A stretch of 64,000 bases of DNA, from assembly GCA_000277445.1 (NCBI GenBank), contig AJWJ01000047.1:1-64000 (forward strand), read 5' to 3'. The notes under the pieces are model-generated. The model was not told the origin of the DNA, did not search any database, and was given only the letters and a program-made list of their open reading frames with translations. The position numbers were made by a program, and so were the translations under genes. Positions 21,806 to 39,016 of the stretch are shown here, one piece after another (the stretch's first letter is position 1; the number at the start of each line of letters is the position of its first letter). The stretch comes from Polysphondylium violaceum (lineage: Eukaryota > Evosea > Eumycetozoa > Dictyosteliales > Dictyosteliaceae).

Positions 21806-23716
21806 ATGAGAAGATTAAGAACACTTAGACCTTATAATACAAATAGTAATAGTAACAACAATCATAACAATGATGAAGAAAATGTTAATAATTTTAAAAT
21901 CATTACACCTGAAAATTATGACACGATAAATTATTTTAAATTAAATGATAATATTTTCTTATTAAATAATAATTATCAAGAGTCTTCACTCGAATATCAA
22001 ACTACATTGGATGAATTGGTAAAGCAAAGAAGATTATTTTCGACTAGATTAGTTTATAATTCTTGTGAAGAGTTATATTCAATATCAGTTCCTTATCATA
22101 ATAGTAAAGATATTAATACAAAAATAACTCCTAGTCAAGATTTATTACAACCAAACAAGTTTAGTAATAATTTAAATAATACAATAATAGAAAGTAAACA
22201 TATATTATCAAAAGTTGCAGAATATAAAAAAGTAAATGTAATAACTCGAAGAGAAGATCATTTTAGAATGTACTATCTTCAATGTTCTCATTCTGGTAAA
22301 GGTTATATTCATTGGAAATGGAATTTTGATGAATCCTTAACAATTTCTAAACTTTTAATAGTTTTAAATTATGCACTATTTAATTTTTCATGTTCTATAG
22401 ATTGGTTTGTTAGTACTGAAAAAGATATTGAATTTAATCAAAATCCTGATTCCTGGAAAAGAATACCTTTGTACAGAACAGGTACAAAAATCTATATTGA
22501 AAAACAATTGGATCTAACTCCATTTGTAAAGGATTGTAATAGTTTTCATTTGGTAGTTTTATTAGATAGTTCAAATTCTCATTCTGAACATGCTCAAATT
22601 TTTAGAAAATCTTCAAATCAATCAGAAAATAATCCAAATCCTATTCCAATTTCTAAATTTGATTTTCCTTTCTCTATAGATATAGATTTATCTCCAAAAT
22701 ATAATTCAACTTTAAATTTACAAAAAGATAATTATAATAATATGGATATTCAACAAGAGAACAACAACAATAATAATAATAATAGTAATGGTAAAATTTT
22801 AAATTCAGATTTATTCATGAAGCAAATTTATGAAAAAGTTAAATTAAAAACAAAAAGTTATAATGATATTGATCCACAACAATGGGATACAAATAGAGTA
22901 TGTCAATGGTTATTTGACAATGGTTTCTATCAATTAATAGATTTCTTTACAAATGAAAAGAAAACTGGTAAAGATATATTCACTCTTGAAAAGAATTTAA
23001 TTCCTAAGGATATTAAAAAGAAATGGAAAGCTTCAATTCAAAGTTTTAATTTATATCTTGGTAAACCAGTGAAAAATTTGAATAGAAAACTTTATCACAT
23101 GTGTTTAAATGATCCATATGATTCTAACTCTCTTTTGAGAATATACAAGACTAAATCATGTGAAAGCGATCAAGATTCAAATGGAAACTCTTTAGTTGTT
23201 AGATTCCCAACACCAGAAGAATTTCCATTAATTCTAAATGATAAACTTTCTTCAGATTATCAAATATTCGTCGATGATCAATTAATTTATGTTCACAAAG
23301 CAATGTTGTGTAAATGGAGCGAATATTTTTCTGCACTTTTGCTATCATCAAGTCATTTTTCAGAATCACTTACCAATCAAAGTAAATTCAAAAGCGAAGA
23401 TCTTGATTACAACAGTCTCTTGCAAGTTTTAGGGATTATGTATTGTGAAAATGAACCTCAAATTATTGAAACAGTTAAACAACTAAATATCTCTAGTCTT
23501 TTTGATTTATTCATGACATCTAGATCTCTTATGATTGATTTATTGGTTGAAGTTTTTGAAAAAGTTTTAATATGGAAAGTAGATCAAAACAATTATAAAG
23601 ATCTCTTAGAATTGGCTGAACAAGCTCAAGCTACAAACTTATTTCATTTTTGTACTATTTTTTCAAAATTACCTTTTATTTCTTCTGAAGAATCATATCA
23701 ACATCATGAAATTTAA
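21806..23716 (+). CDS. SAM/BTB-domain protein, tandem copy 2
   Basis: A single exon; I start at the ATG at 21806 (MRRLRTLRPYN), giving 636 residues, because the open frame upstream has no ATG. Domain order equals copy 1: beta-sandwich-like N-terminus (YIHWKWNFDESLTISKLLIV, WFVSTEKDIEF), SAM-like domain (WDTNRVCQWLFDNGFYQL) and BTB domain (SDYQIFVDDQLIYVHKAML). A basic, Asn-rich extension of about 80 residues and an insert of about 35 residues after the first conserved block make it longer. Identity to copy 1 is moderate by eye, highest in the SAM helix, so the duplication is not recent. It converges on the mitochondrial carrier gene, with 76 bases between stops. Confidence 0.8.
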   Translation: MRRLRTLRPYNTNSNSNNNHNNDEENVNNFKIITPENYDTINYFKLNDNIFLLNNNYQESSLEYQTTLDELVKQRRLFSTRLVYNSCEELYSISVPYHNSKDINTKITPSQDLLQPNKFSNNLNNTIIESKHILSKVAEYKKVNVITRREDHFRMYYLQCSHSGKGYIHWKWNFDESLTISKLLIVLNYALFNFSCSIDWFVSTEKDIEFNQNPDSWKRIPLYRTGTKIYIEKQLDLTPFVKDCNSFHLVVLLDSSNSHSEHAQIFRKSSNQSENNPNPIPISKFDFPFSIDIDLSPKYNSTLNLQKDNYNNMDIQQENNNNNNNNSNGKILNSDLFMKQIYEKVKLKTKSYNDIDPQQWDTNRVCQWLFDNGFYQLIDFFTNEKKTGKDIFTLEKNLIPKDIKKKWKASIQSFNLYLGKPVKNLNRKLYHMCLNDPYDSNSLLRIYKTKSCESDQDSNGNSLVVRFPTPEEFPLILNDKLSSDYQIFVDDQLIYVHKAMLCKWSEYFSALLLSSSHFSESLTNQSKFKSEDLDYNSLLQVLGIMYCENEPQIIETVKQLNISSLFDLFMTSRSLMIDLLVEVFEKVLIWKVDQNNYKDLLELAEQAQATNLFHFCTIFSKLPFISSEESYQHHEI

Positions 23717-23792
23717 AAAAATAAATATTATTACAATATTATAAATAAATATTTCTTTTTCATTATAAAATATCGCTTTCTATATTTATTTC

Positions 23793-24934
23793 TTAAGAGG
23801 ATGGAATAATTTTCATTACAAATTCATAAGCAACAAAAGTAGCACCATTTGCAGGGAAGGTACGTAATAAACATGGTGTAAATCCTTTCCAAAAACCTTT
23901 CCAACCTTCTATGGCATATATTTTCTTTGCACAATCAATCATACCAGAGTATTTGAGTTGATTTGTCATTGGTTTACCACTCTCTTTGGCTGCAGTCTCT
24001 GAAATAATGTCTGGTTGAGTCATGATTCTGCTTCTAATTACATCAAAAGGAAAGTTTGTAAACCAAAAACATGTACCTGCAACACCACCGGCTATAAATG
24101 ATCTACCAACAGTCATAGTGCCATCTTCTTTCTTTAAATATCTATTGGCCATTTCATAACCACCAAAATAGGCCCACAAACTATTTCTTTGAAAACCAGT
24201 TGGAATAAGTGCTTTATAAAGACCTTGAATACCTTGGGTTTTAACTACTTTTGAAATACAATCAATGGGTCCTGTGTATAATTTAATACCAGAATATTGA
24301 ACTTGTAATTTTGATTTAACTTTTGTAGTTGTAATATAAATATATTAATATTTTGACAATGATGATGATAATGTTTGCCGAGTATACTATACCTGTTTCA
24401 ATTGGACAAGCAACAAAACTCACGACCCAACCTGTAATTGCACCAGATAACATAATCTCTGGTAATGAAATTGGTTTACTCTTATCTGGATGAATAAATG
24501 ATTTAACAATGTTTAATGTTCCAAACATACATGAATTGATAATACTCATACCAATAAGTGGTGGTGTAGCTCCCTATAAAGAATATATTAGTTATTTTAA
24601 AACTATTGATCATAAAGTCTTTAATAATAATTACTTTATACAATGCAAAAAAACCTTCTTCTTTAATAGTAGTGGTAAAACAATGGGTGAGACCTCTAAA
24701 TCTACCAGTCGAACCTTCGGTTTGAAGTCTAACTTTAAGAGTATCAAAAGGGTGACCTGCTAAAGTCGACGCAGCTCCTGATGCAAATCCTCCTAAAAAG
24801 TTTCTTATTCTATCTCTAGACTCTTTATCTACTTGTAAATATGTTAGAATTTACATAATAGGTCTTAGATATCTTTTTAGAAAACACAAAAGTAAGTACT
24901 TACTTAAAAGAGGTGTGGTGGGAGTTGATGTCAT
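23793..24934 (-). CDS. mitochondrial carrier family protein, amino-acid/carnitine type
   Basis: Four exons, complement(join(23793..24319,24393..24573,24635..24828,24904..24934)), give 310 residues. Three carrier repeats are present with signatures PFDTLKVRLQ, PIETVKSKLQ and PFDVIRSRI, each opening on a helix such as FLGGFASGAASTLAGH. Length and six-helix plan are standard for the SLC25 family of the inner mitochondrial membrane. The P-I-E signature in repeat 2 resembles the yeast Ort1/YMC and plant BAC2 group (basic amino acids or related substrates), while repeat 1 resembles carnitine/acylcarnitine carriers; the substrate stays open. The acceptor of exon 2 may be 24831 instead of 24828, adding one residue. 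Confidence 0.9.
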
Positions 24935-25205
24935 TGCTTCTATATTATCTTTTTTTTCTTTATTCTTTTTTGTTGTTTCAATTAAATAAACTGTTACAAA
25001 TACAATATATATTAAAACAAATACTTTGTTTTAAAAGTTTAATATACAACAAAGTCTTTTACTACTAATTACAAACAAATCGATTGGTAAGTTTTTATAA
25101 AAAATTTAAAAAATTTTGATCTGCAACATTTTTCACACGAATCAATTGACACTAGATTTTTTGCACTTATAAAAAAAAAAGGTATTTATAAATAGATCTT
25201 TCAAT

Positions 25206-25957
25206 TTATTGAGAAGGAAGGGATCCATTTAAGAGTTCAACGAGTTTTTTGCCCAATTCAGTTGCAGATTGTGGGTTTTGACCAGTGATAACTCTGCCAT
25301 CAACAATCACATTTGAGGTCCATTTATCACCAACTTGAACAAGTGCACCTCTTTCTTTCATACAATTCTCCAATGAATATGGAACCCATTTGGTGCAATC
25401 AACAGCATCTTCTTCTGCATTTGTAAAGCAAGCTACTTTTTTACCTCTAACTATATAATTACCTTGTACTTTGAGATTGAGTAAACCGGCGGCACCATGA
25501 CAAACACTAGAAATAATACCTCCGTGTTCATAAATTCTAGCAGCTAAATTAGCCAAAGGAATATTACTTGGAAAATCCCACATCACACCATGGCCACCCA
25601 CAAAATGAATAGCTTGACAACTATTGGCATCCACTTGATTGGCAGTAATGGTATTCATTAATCTACGTTGTACTTCAGGATCTTCCCAAAATTGTTTACA
25701 TACTGGATCAGATAAATCAAAACTAGTTGGATCCAATGGACAAGCACCTCCTCTAGGTGAAACAAAGTCAACATGAATACCTCTTTCATGTAAGGCTTTC
25801 CAAGGATGTGCTGCTTCACTGAGATACCATCCTGTTTGTCTATTACTTTTACCTATAAATCGTTTGAATAAATATAAATTTAATTTAATTTTTTAAAAAA
25901 GAAATGACAATAAATACCTAATTCTCCATGTGATGTAAGAGCAAATAAAACTTTCAT
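25206..25957 (-). CDS. DJ-1/PfpI family protein, Hsp31/glyoxalase III-like
   Basis: Two exons, complement(join(25206..25852,25918..25957)), give 228 residues, the usual size for the Hsp31/glyoxalase III branch. Visible marks are the start KVLFALTSHGELG, VDFVSPRGGACPLDP, the GGHG turn and the nucleophile elbow SVCHGAAG with Cys131. Members convert methylglyoxal to lactate without glutathione or act as chaperones/deglycases in the cytosol; which of these applies is not decided by sequence. The 65-base intron sits 13 codons after the start and closes in frame. Family is firm. Confidence 0.93.
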
Positions 25958-26397
25958 TTCTTATTATAGCTACAAAATCTTTAATCTAAAAACAATGATT
26001 TCAAATTGGAATAAAAATAAAAATGTGTGTATTTGTGCGTCGCATATGATACCATTTTTTAACTCAATCCAAAAAATATATACAAAACAAATAAAAAAAA
26101 ATAAAAAAAAGATAAAATTTATTGAAAATGTTGGGGTGTGTGAAAATTTGTAATTGAAATAAATCATTTTGGTACCACTCCTCCCCCTACTACTACTACA
26201 ATGAACGTACGCTAATTATATATTTTAAAATTTTTTTTTTTTATTTAATAATTTTATCTCTGGTCGGGTGAGATAGGGTGAAGAGGTTTTCTTGTAATCT
26301 ATTTCCGAGCTGTGTATGTGTGAGCGAATATGTGTATGTATATGTGAATGTATTAAATGTGTCAAATAATGTATCCTATATAAAAAAAAAAAAAGGA
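25958..26397. other. intergenic, GT-rich patch
   Basis: Upstream flank of the DJ-1-type gene. It has T/A runs at 26090-26110 and 26226-26245 and a loosely repeated GTGTATGTGTG-like patch at 26308-26360. No gene or clear site seen. Confidence 0.5.
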
Positions 26398-26662
26398 TTA
26401 TTTCATACTTTTATATTTCAAATTTACAATATCAAAAATATGTTGAGGGAATTTTAAATTTATACCAAAATAACAAAGTTTTTCTAAAATGATTAAAAGT
26501 TTTTCATCATCATCAATCAAGAAATCCTTATCTTCTTTCATCCAATTCTTTAGCCAATCTAAACTAATTTCATAATTAAATGGATGAAAACTAAGTGCAT
26601 TCTTTTCCAACTTTGATATTTGTTGAGGATCTATATTAAAATCTTTACCTGCTTGTATCGCC
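26398..26662 (-). CDS. apparent last exon of the ZFC3H1-like gene, not joinable by a normal intron
   Basis: An open stretch of 88 codons after an AATTAG acceptor (AIQAGKDFNIDPQQ ... FDIVNLKYKSMK, stop 26398). It has no initiator of its own near the start and reads like the C-terminus of a HAT-repeat protein. The gene just upstream on the same strand already meets a stop at 26796 in the reading frame of its sixth exon. Between them, another frame reads NYNIILGLSWNR, which would run naturally into AIQAG, but no GT donor follows it. Either a frame break and lost splice site have cut this exon off, or there is an assembly error. See findings. Confidence 0.5.
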
Positions 26663-26795
26663 CTAATTAAATTTAATTAATAAATAAATAATAAATAATA
26701 AAAAGTTGTTTTATATATAAAAAAAACAACCAAAAAAAAAAAAGTAATGTTAGTAAGTAATCTATATTCTATTCCAAGATAATCCTAAAATAATA

Positions 26796-32558
<5,763 letters not shown>

Positions 32559-32733
32559 TTCGGTATTAAATACTAATATTAGTATTTCTGTCTCTAAAGT
32601 ATCAAGAGTATATGAGAAAAATAGAAAAAAAAAAAAAAAATTTCAAAATCTCGCGAATGCCCAAAATTTTAGGAACATTTTAATGACAAGAACAATGGCA
32701 CAATAGTTTTAGCATTTCAAATACATCTTATTA

Positions 32734-32735
<2 letters not shown>

Positions 32736-32801
<66 letters not shown>
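32736..32801. repeat. (ATT)n microsatellite, non-coding
   Basis: A pure ATT tract of about 22 units in the 275-base gap between the start of the ZFC3H1-like gene (32558) and the stop of the Rab3GAP1 gene (32834). It would lie in the promoter of the first or the 3' flank of the second. Confidence 0.85.
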
Positions 32802-32802
<1 letters not shown>

Positions 32803-32833
32803 GAATATTTTTTTATTTATTTATTTATATTAA

Positions 32834-35800
32834 TTAAATATCTTCTTCAGAGATACATGTTGCCACTCTACACTCATAGGGAGTGATACAAGTGTACATT
32901 TTATGGGGCATAGTTTGAGAGGATTTAAATGGTTTTGGTGAATAACTTCTAGTAATGTATTCTTTGATATTTGGTAAAGTATCAGAGGGTATGGCATTCT
33001 CTGGATCCCTTGAGCCAGCATATCCACCATCTTCTTCATCATTAAAATTCTCATCACCAAAGAATAGATAGGCTATCTTTTCAAATTCATTATCCAATAT
33101 ATCACAATAACCATCTTGATATAAATTATTGACAACTCTATCCAATTTGTTAAATTTGGTTTTCAATGATATAATCTTTGAATAATTATTTTCCAAATCT
33201 TGAATCGATTTAAATATTGAATCAAAATCATTCTTTTTACTAGGATATTATTTTTGATGAAGATGGTTAGTTTAGAAATGATATTATATTATGATTAAAA
33301 ACATACATTGAAGAATAATTTGGAATTTGAATAGGGAAATCTTTACAAACACTTTCATAATAATTTTCAACCAATTGTTTAATAGGTTGGAAATCTAAAC
33401 CTAGACAATATTCATTTGAAAGACTAGATTTTGATTTTTCATTTGTAAATATAGTTGCTATTGATGTGAGAGTAACTGATAACATTCTATAGATATTATA
33501 TTAATATGTTAATAATATTACTTAAATAACCCTATTATTTCTAAAACTTACTGATGTAATAAATCATCACTTGAAATGTTTTCCAAATAGGATAAAGCTT
33601 TTTCAGCTTGTTCATTATAATTAAATAGAGGTGTTTGTTTTGAAATTGGAATTGGTTTAGCTTTTTCCCATGTTTTTCTCCAAACTGTTGTTTGTCTAGA
33701 CATTCTTAGACTTAGACAACCATCTCTACCATATCCTCTTTTTCTTTCTCTACCTTTAGATTCATCATTTGTTTGAATTTCATCATTGGTAGAAATATCA
33801 TCATCATCATCATCATTATTATCACTATTATTAGTTTCGTTTTCTTTTTGTTGTTCTTCTTGTAATTTTTGTTTAACGATTTCAATATCATTCGATTTTG
33901 TTACCCAATCAGCAGGAGAATGCCATCGAATGAAATCTTCAAACACACTACCGGGATTATGGAATTTAAATGACTGCATATCAGACAATAATGACAATGA
34001 TTGCATTTCAATTCTCTTTTCAGAATTTTGTTCTAAACTAATTTCATTTAATTGATCATGAACCATATCGTCAGTCATGGGTCCAAAATCTTGTGTGTCT
34101 GGTACAACAATTTCTCTATCTTGATATAATAAATAACAATCTTTTAATCTCTTTAAATTACTATTATCAGGATTTTCTACCTGAATTTCATCATTGTCAT
34201 CTATATCTAGTTGTTGTTGTTGTTGTTGCTCTACAACGATATCATCATCATCAAATCCCCATCCATCATTATCATTATTTACAGATTTTGAAGTATTATC
34301 TCTATTACTATTTTCCTCTTGTTCTTCTTGATTTGAAAGTGATATAGTTTTTTTCATTATACAGTAATTTATCATTTGAAGTTTTTGAAATATCAAACAA
34401 TTGTGTACATTGATGTGAGCAGAACTAAATGTCCTTGGTATCAATACTAAATTTGACCAATGCCATTTAATTTCTTTGATAAATTCATTCCAAAACAACT
34501 GAATACCCAATAGACTTTGAATATTTAAACTAGACATACAAAATGAAAAGAACAAAGAATCAATGGGTGATCTTTTAATGTCTGCCGATCTCTTGTTGAA
34601 CGAGGGATGGGAGTTCAACTCATCCTCTGGAATATTATTAAAATGAAATATATCGGATGGATCCTTTTTTTCATAAAACAAATCACGGAGTAAAAGGTCC
34701 AACTCTCTTTCAGTTGGAACCAATGGTGAACCCAATGAACTAGCCAATGATTTAGTCAACGATCCCATAGTTTTCATTAACCCTTGTTGATCTTGATATT
34801 GTTGTTGTTGTTGATTAAATTTATTATTACTACTACTATTTACACTATTATTTGAATCTGATGATTTTAAATTGTAATCTAATAAAGTTTGATTTACACT
34901 AAGATTGGGAGTTTTTAAAGATTCTATAAAACTATTAAATACATTCATCACACCAATGCATAGTTGAAATAGACTATTATGTGGTTTTCTAAATAAAACT
35001 TTAATAAACCAACTCTTTGGTGTCTTCATTGAGGTAAAATCATTTTCAAGCACATGTGTACTTGACATGGGTGGACACATGACACATAAATGTAATTCAT
35101 TGATTGGATCCATTGGATATCCCCATCTAAACACTTGATTATCATTATAATTTGATGAAACTGATTGATTATCATCATCATCATCATCATTATTGTTGTT
35201 ATTATGTTTACTATTATTATTACTAATATTATTATTATTATTATTATTATTACTACTATATCTCCATTCAGCATCATCCCAATTGTTTTTAATATAAGTG
35301 TATTTTGCACTAGTTGTAGAGAGAGATAAGAATTGATCCCAATTTCTATCATCAAAATCAACCGATATCTTTGAATAGAATATCTTTAATTGCTTTTCAA
35401 AGGATTCAGCAATGTTTTGATTGGTAGTCAAAGAACTAGGTGTAATAGATTCTGTTGCAAATTTAACGAAAAAGAAATCTTCATTCAGTAAACGACTCTT
35501 TGATATGGGTGCATACATATAACCAATGAAATTTTCATATCTCTTTTCATCAAATCCAACAAATGCTGGTAGAAAACAGTTACAATGATGTAGTGCAATT
35601 GTAAATGCAGACATTATCGTTGATAGATCACTAATATTGGGACCATTATCCCTAAGTGCTAATAAGAGGAAATATTCATGAATACCAAACCAATTTGAAA
35701 AGTTTTCCATTTGATAACTACTACTACTGTGAGTATTGAACTTGTAAATGTTATTCTTTACATTAAATTGAAAATCATTCTTTGCATTCATAAATCCTAT

Positions 35801-36144
35801 ATTTATATATTAATATATAAACACTACTACTACTACGACTACTACGACTACCACTACTACTACACTAATAATACAATACCATTATATTTTAATTTACTAA
35901 TTTTATCTAAATCATCTTTTGTATCATCACCTATGGGAGACATATAAATCAATTGAAAACTAGTATTATTAAATTGAATAGTGTCATCTGTTGATGATTT
36001 TCTATTCTCCAAACGTTGATTAATAATATCTTCTAATTTAGAAATCAATGTCTCCCATTGTGATGCTAATGTATAATCTGTAATCTCAAAGCTATTATCA
36101 TCACCATCATGGTTATGTTGTACTATTCTTTTACTCCTAACCAT
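32834..36144 (-). CDS. Rab3 GTPase-activating protein catalytic subunit (Rab3GAP1)
   Basis: Four exons, complement(join(32834..33239,33307..33486,33552..35796,35880..36144)), give 1031 residues, near the ~980 of animal Rab3GAP1. Conserved blocks: NWFGIHEYFLLLAL near the N-terminus, SSTHVLENDF, SPIDSLFFSFCMS, LFWNEFIKEIKWHW, FEDFIRWHSPADW, the Arg-rich GCLSLRMSRQTTVWRKTWE and a C-terminal tail with PKPFKSSQTMPHKMYT. With Rab3GAP2 it is known as a GAP for Rab3 and an exchange factor for Rab18, acting on ER, lipid droplets and autophagy. Asn, Gln and Asp runs interrupt weakly conserved loops. The catalytic arginine probably lies in the Arg-rich block, but I cannot confirm which one. Confidence 0.92.
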
Positions 36145-36844
36145 TTTCAATAAAGATCTATTGTTTTGAACTAAAATAACACAAAGTTTTTTTTTTTTTT
36201 TCTAACTAAACCACAACATTTTTATTTTTTATTTGTTGGCATATAAAGATGATAATGATTATTAATATAGAAAGATGATATAATGAAAGAGATAGAGGGG
36301 GAGGGGGAGAGAGAGAGATGGTTTTATAAATTGTTTTTCTTTTTTTCAACTCAATATCCCAAGCTTTCTTTGTAAAAGTTTTGAATAGGTTGGTACATTG
36401 AGGTAACTTTGAACAACAACAATGTGGAAACCGAGCTAATCGTTTGTAACACTATATGCGATTGAGACCTTGATAATGAGATTGTAACATAACTTCAACA
36501 TTTGAATTGCCGATTATATTTTATAAATAAGCACTTAACCAAGAGAGACAAATGTTGTGCAAGAAAACCAATAGTTTACTCACCCCTTCTCAAACATCTC
36601 GAAAAACTTTAAATTCTCAATAACAGGTTCACAACAATATGTATATATATCAAATTTATTTAGAGATAAATGAATCATTGTCACAACTCCATAATTACAA
36701 CATACTAATTAGTTAAAATTTTTTTTTTTATTTATTTATTTTTTATTTTTTTTCGGAATTGGGGGTGTTTCGCAAATCTGATGTTCCAAACCCACGTCAT
36801 TTCATTAAAGTCTCTTTATTATTAATATAATCAAACATTACAAT
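36145..36844. promoter_or_regulatory. divergent intergenic region with purine tract
   Basis: Shared upstream region of Rab3GAP1 (-) and the MOSC gene (+). A purine-only G/A stretch occupies about 36285-36319 (GAGAGGGGGAGGGGGAGAG-like), rare in such AT-rich DNA. T-rich tracts lie at 36188-36200 and 36719-36752, the latter near the MOSC start as is usual for amoeba promoters. Confidence 0.5.
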
Positions 36845-37393
36845 ATGTCTATAGTTGCAGTATGTGTTAGTCCTACCCACACCATGTCTAAGCCAGAGGT
36901 TGCTGAAATCAACTTGATCACTGGTCTTGGTATTGAAGGTGATGCTCATTTGGGTGAAAAAGTACAACACTTGAGCAGAGTCAAACTCAATCCAGATCAA
37001 CCAAACCTCAGACAAATTCATTTAATTCACAGCGAACTTCACGATGAACTTAGAGCCAAAGGATTCACCTCTGGTGTTGAACCTGGTCAAATGGGTGAAA
37101 ATATCACCACCAAAGGCATCGATATCTTATCCTTACCAACTGGTACCAAACTCATTCTCGGTGATCAAGGTGCTATCATTCAAGTCACTGGTCTTAGAAA
37201 CCCATGTCCTCAATTAAATGGTCTCCAAGATGAATTGATGAAAGCATGTAGAGAAATGGATGAAGAAGGTCGTGTCACTAAACGTAAAGCAGGTATTATG
37301 GCCATTGTTTTATCTGGTGGAATTGTTAAAAAGAATGATACTATTACAATTGAATTCCCACCTGAACCACATACTCCTTTAGTTGTAGTTTAA
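36845..37393 (+). CDS. single-domain MOSC protein
   Basis: One exon of 182 residues. The whole protein is a MOSC domain: GLGIEGDAHLG near the start, QIHLIHSEL, GQMGENITTKGIDILSLP, TGLRNPCPQL with conserved Cys121, and AGIMAIVLSGGIVKKNDTI. MOSC domains bind molybdenum cofactor or carry sulfur; this compact form resembles the bacterial YiiM type, which reduces N-hydroxylated compounds, and also occurs in fungi. Its codons are richer in C and G than those of the genes around it and it has no intron. That fits either high expression or acquisition from bacteria; a tree would be needed. Confidence 0.9.
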   Translation: MSIVAVCVSPTHTMSKPEVAEINLITGLGIEGDAHLGEKVQHLSRVKLNPDQPNLRQIHLIHSELHDELRAKGFTSGVEPGQMGENITTKGIDILSLPTGTKLILGDQGAIIQVTGLRNPCPQLNGLQDELMKACREMDEEGRVTKRKAGIMAIVLSGGIVKKNDTITIEFPPEPHTPLVVV

Positions 37394-37760
37394 TAATAGT
37401 AGTAGTAATAATATTAATAATAATAATAGTAATAATAACATGGAGCTAATCTAACCATCAAGAGATCTCTTTCATCATGGTTACATTTCAAACATCACAA
37501 AATACTCAATCATAATGTAATAATAAATCAAATAAATAATATTATTTATTTTTTCTTTTAATTACAATTTCTTTTTGTTGTTTATTATATTAAATATTTT
37601 ACAAATAAATAAAATATAATATATTGTGTTGTTGTTGTTGTTTGTTGTTGTTTGATTATTGGTGGGTTATTGGTTGCATTGGTAAAATGTTGATTGTGTG
37701 TGTGTATATATTATAAAAAAAGAAGAGAGGGCAGAGGAGTGATGACAATAATAATTATTC
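37394..37760. other. convergent intergenic region
   Basis: 3' flanks of the MOSC and proteasome genes. It has an interrupted AAT/TAG microsatellite right after the MOSC stop, a TTG-rich patch at 37626-37655 and AATAAA-like signals at 37520-37535. Nothing else recognised. Confidence 0.5.
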
Positions 37761-38552
37761 TTACAAATTTAAAAGATAATCTTTAATTTGAGATGGAGAT
37801 AAAATTTCAAACTTTTGATTCTTACCAATGATTGCTAATTCCATATTTGTTTCAGTCATTTGAGTTTCAAAACCTTCTTTCAAGGTATTCAAAGCAGTTT
37901 GAATAGCATCTTCAATTTCCAAATCATCACTATAACGTTTCTCTAAAAAGGTTTTTGAATTGACCATATTCTTACCAATGGCAGTAGCTTTCCATGCAAA
38001 ATAGGAACCACTTGGATCAACTTGATAGAGATGTGGTCCTTTTTCATCATAACCAGAGACCAAAAGTGATACACCAAATGGACGTACACCACCAGATTGT
38101 GTATACTCTTGCATAATAGAGGCCAATTCTCTGACCAATTGAAGTACTGGGATCTTTTCATGATATTGTTTATAATATTTCTCTGATTCTTTTCTGGCTT
38201 TCTTTATTAAAACTCTTGAATCTGGTCCCATACCAGCATAGACTAATCCAATATTCTCTGTAATCATTGCTATTTTTTGTACTGATGATACATCAACTAA
38301 TGAATGTAATTTCTTTTCAGTAACTAATACAACTCCATTTTTAGCTATATATGATAGATATTGTATGTTGATTCATTATTAATATTACTACAGTATTATA
38401 ACTAAATTTCATATTTCATATGATGATGATAATATACCTTTAATACCAATAGCTGAACCACCACTTGCGGCAGCTTGTAAAGCGTGTTCAATTTGAACAA
38501 GTTTACCAGATGGACTAAAAGTAGTTAAAGAGAATGAATAATCTGAATCCAT
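37761..38552 (-). CDS. psmA2: 20S proteasome subunit alpha type-2
   Basis: Two exons, complement(join(37761..38344,38438..38552)), give 232 residues, close to the ~234 of animal alpha-2. The N-terminus [20 protein letters not shown] has the alpha-subunit [14 protein letters not shown] block specific to alpha-2 and the gate-forming residues. Further marks are [33 protein letters not shown] and [17 protein letters not shown]. Alpha subunits form the outer rings of the core particle and lack the catalytic Thr. Intron phase closes exactly. Confidence 0.97.
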
Positions 38553-38843
38553 TTTAAATATATATATGTGTATGTATGTTTGTTGAAATATAAAAGTAAT
38601 ATAAAAAAATGAAAAAATTTTGATCTTCAAGAAACAAAAAATGATGATCACAAAAAAAAAAAATTAAAAAAAAAATTAAAAAAAATTCATAAAATTAAAT
38701 GATGTGGTGGAGATGTGCGAAATAAAGCTTTGATTATCACAGTATGTTGTTACAAATAATCGTATACTCTGGTTAGATAATCGAAAACTTGAAACATTGA
38801 TAATCAAGACATATTCTATTGTGTGTTTTTAAAATTATTTATA

Positions 38844-38974
38844 TTATTTATTTGCACTTTTTAAAACCAATAGCCATTCATCCATAGATTTTGAATTATC
38901 TATAGAGAAATGCCAAACTCTTTTTGGGGTTATAATATCCATACCAAAATAACTATCACTGTCACTCTTTATAC

Positions 38975-39016
<42 letters not shown>

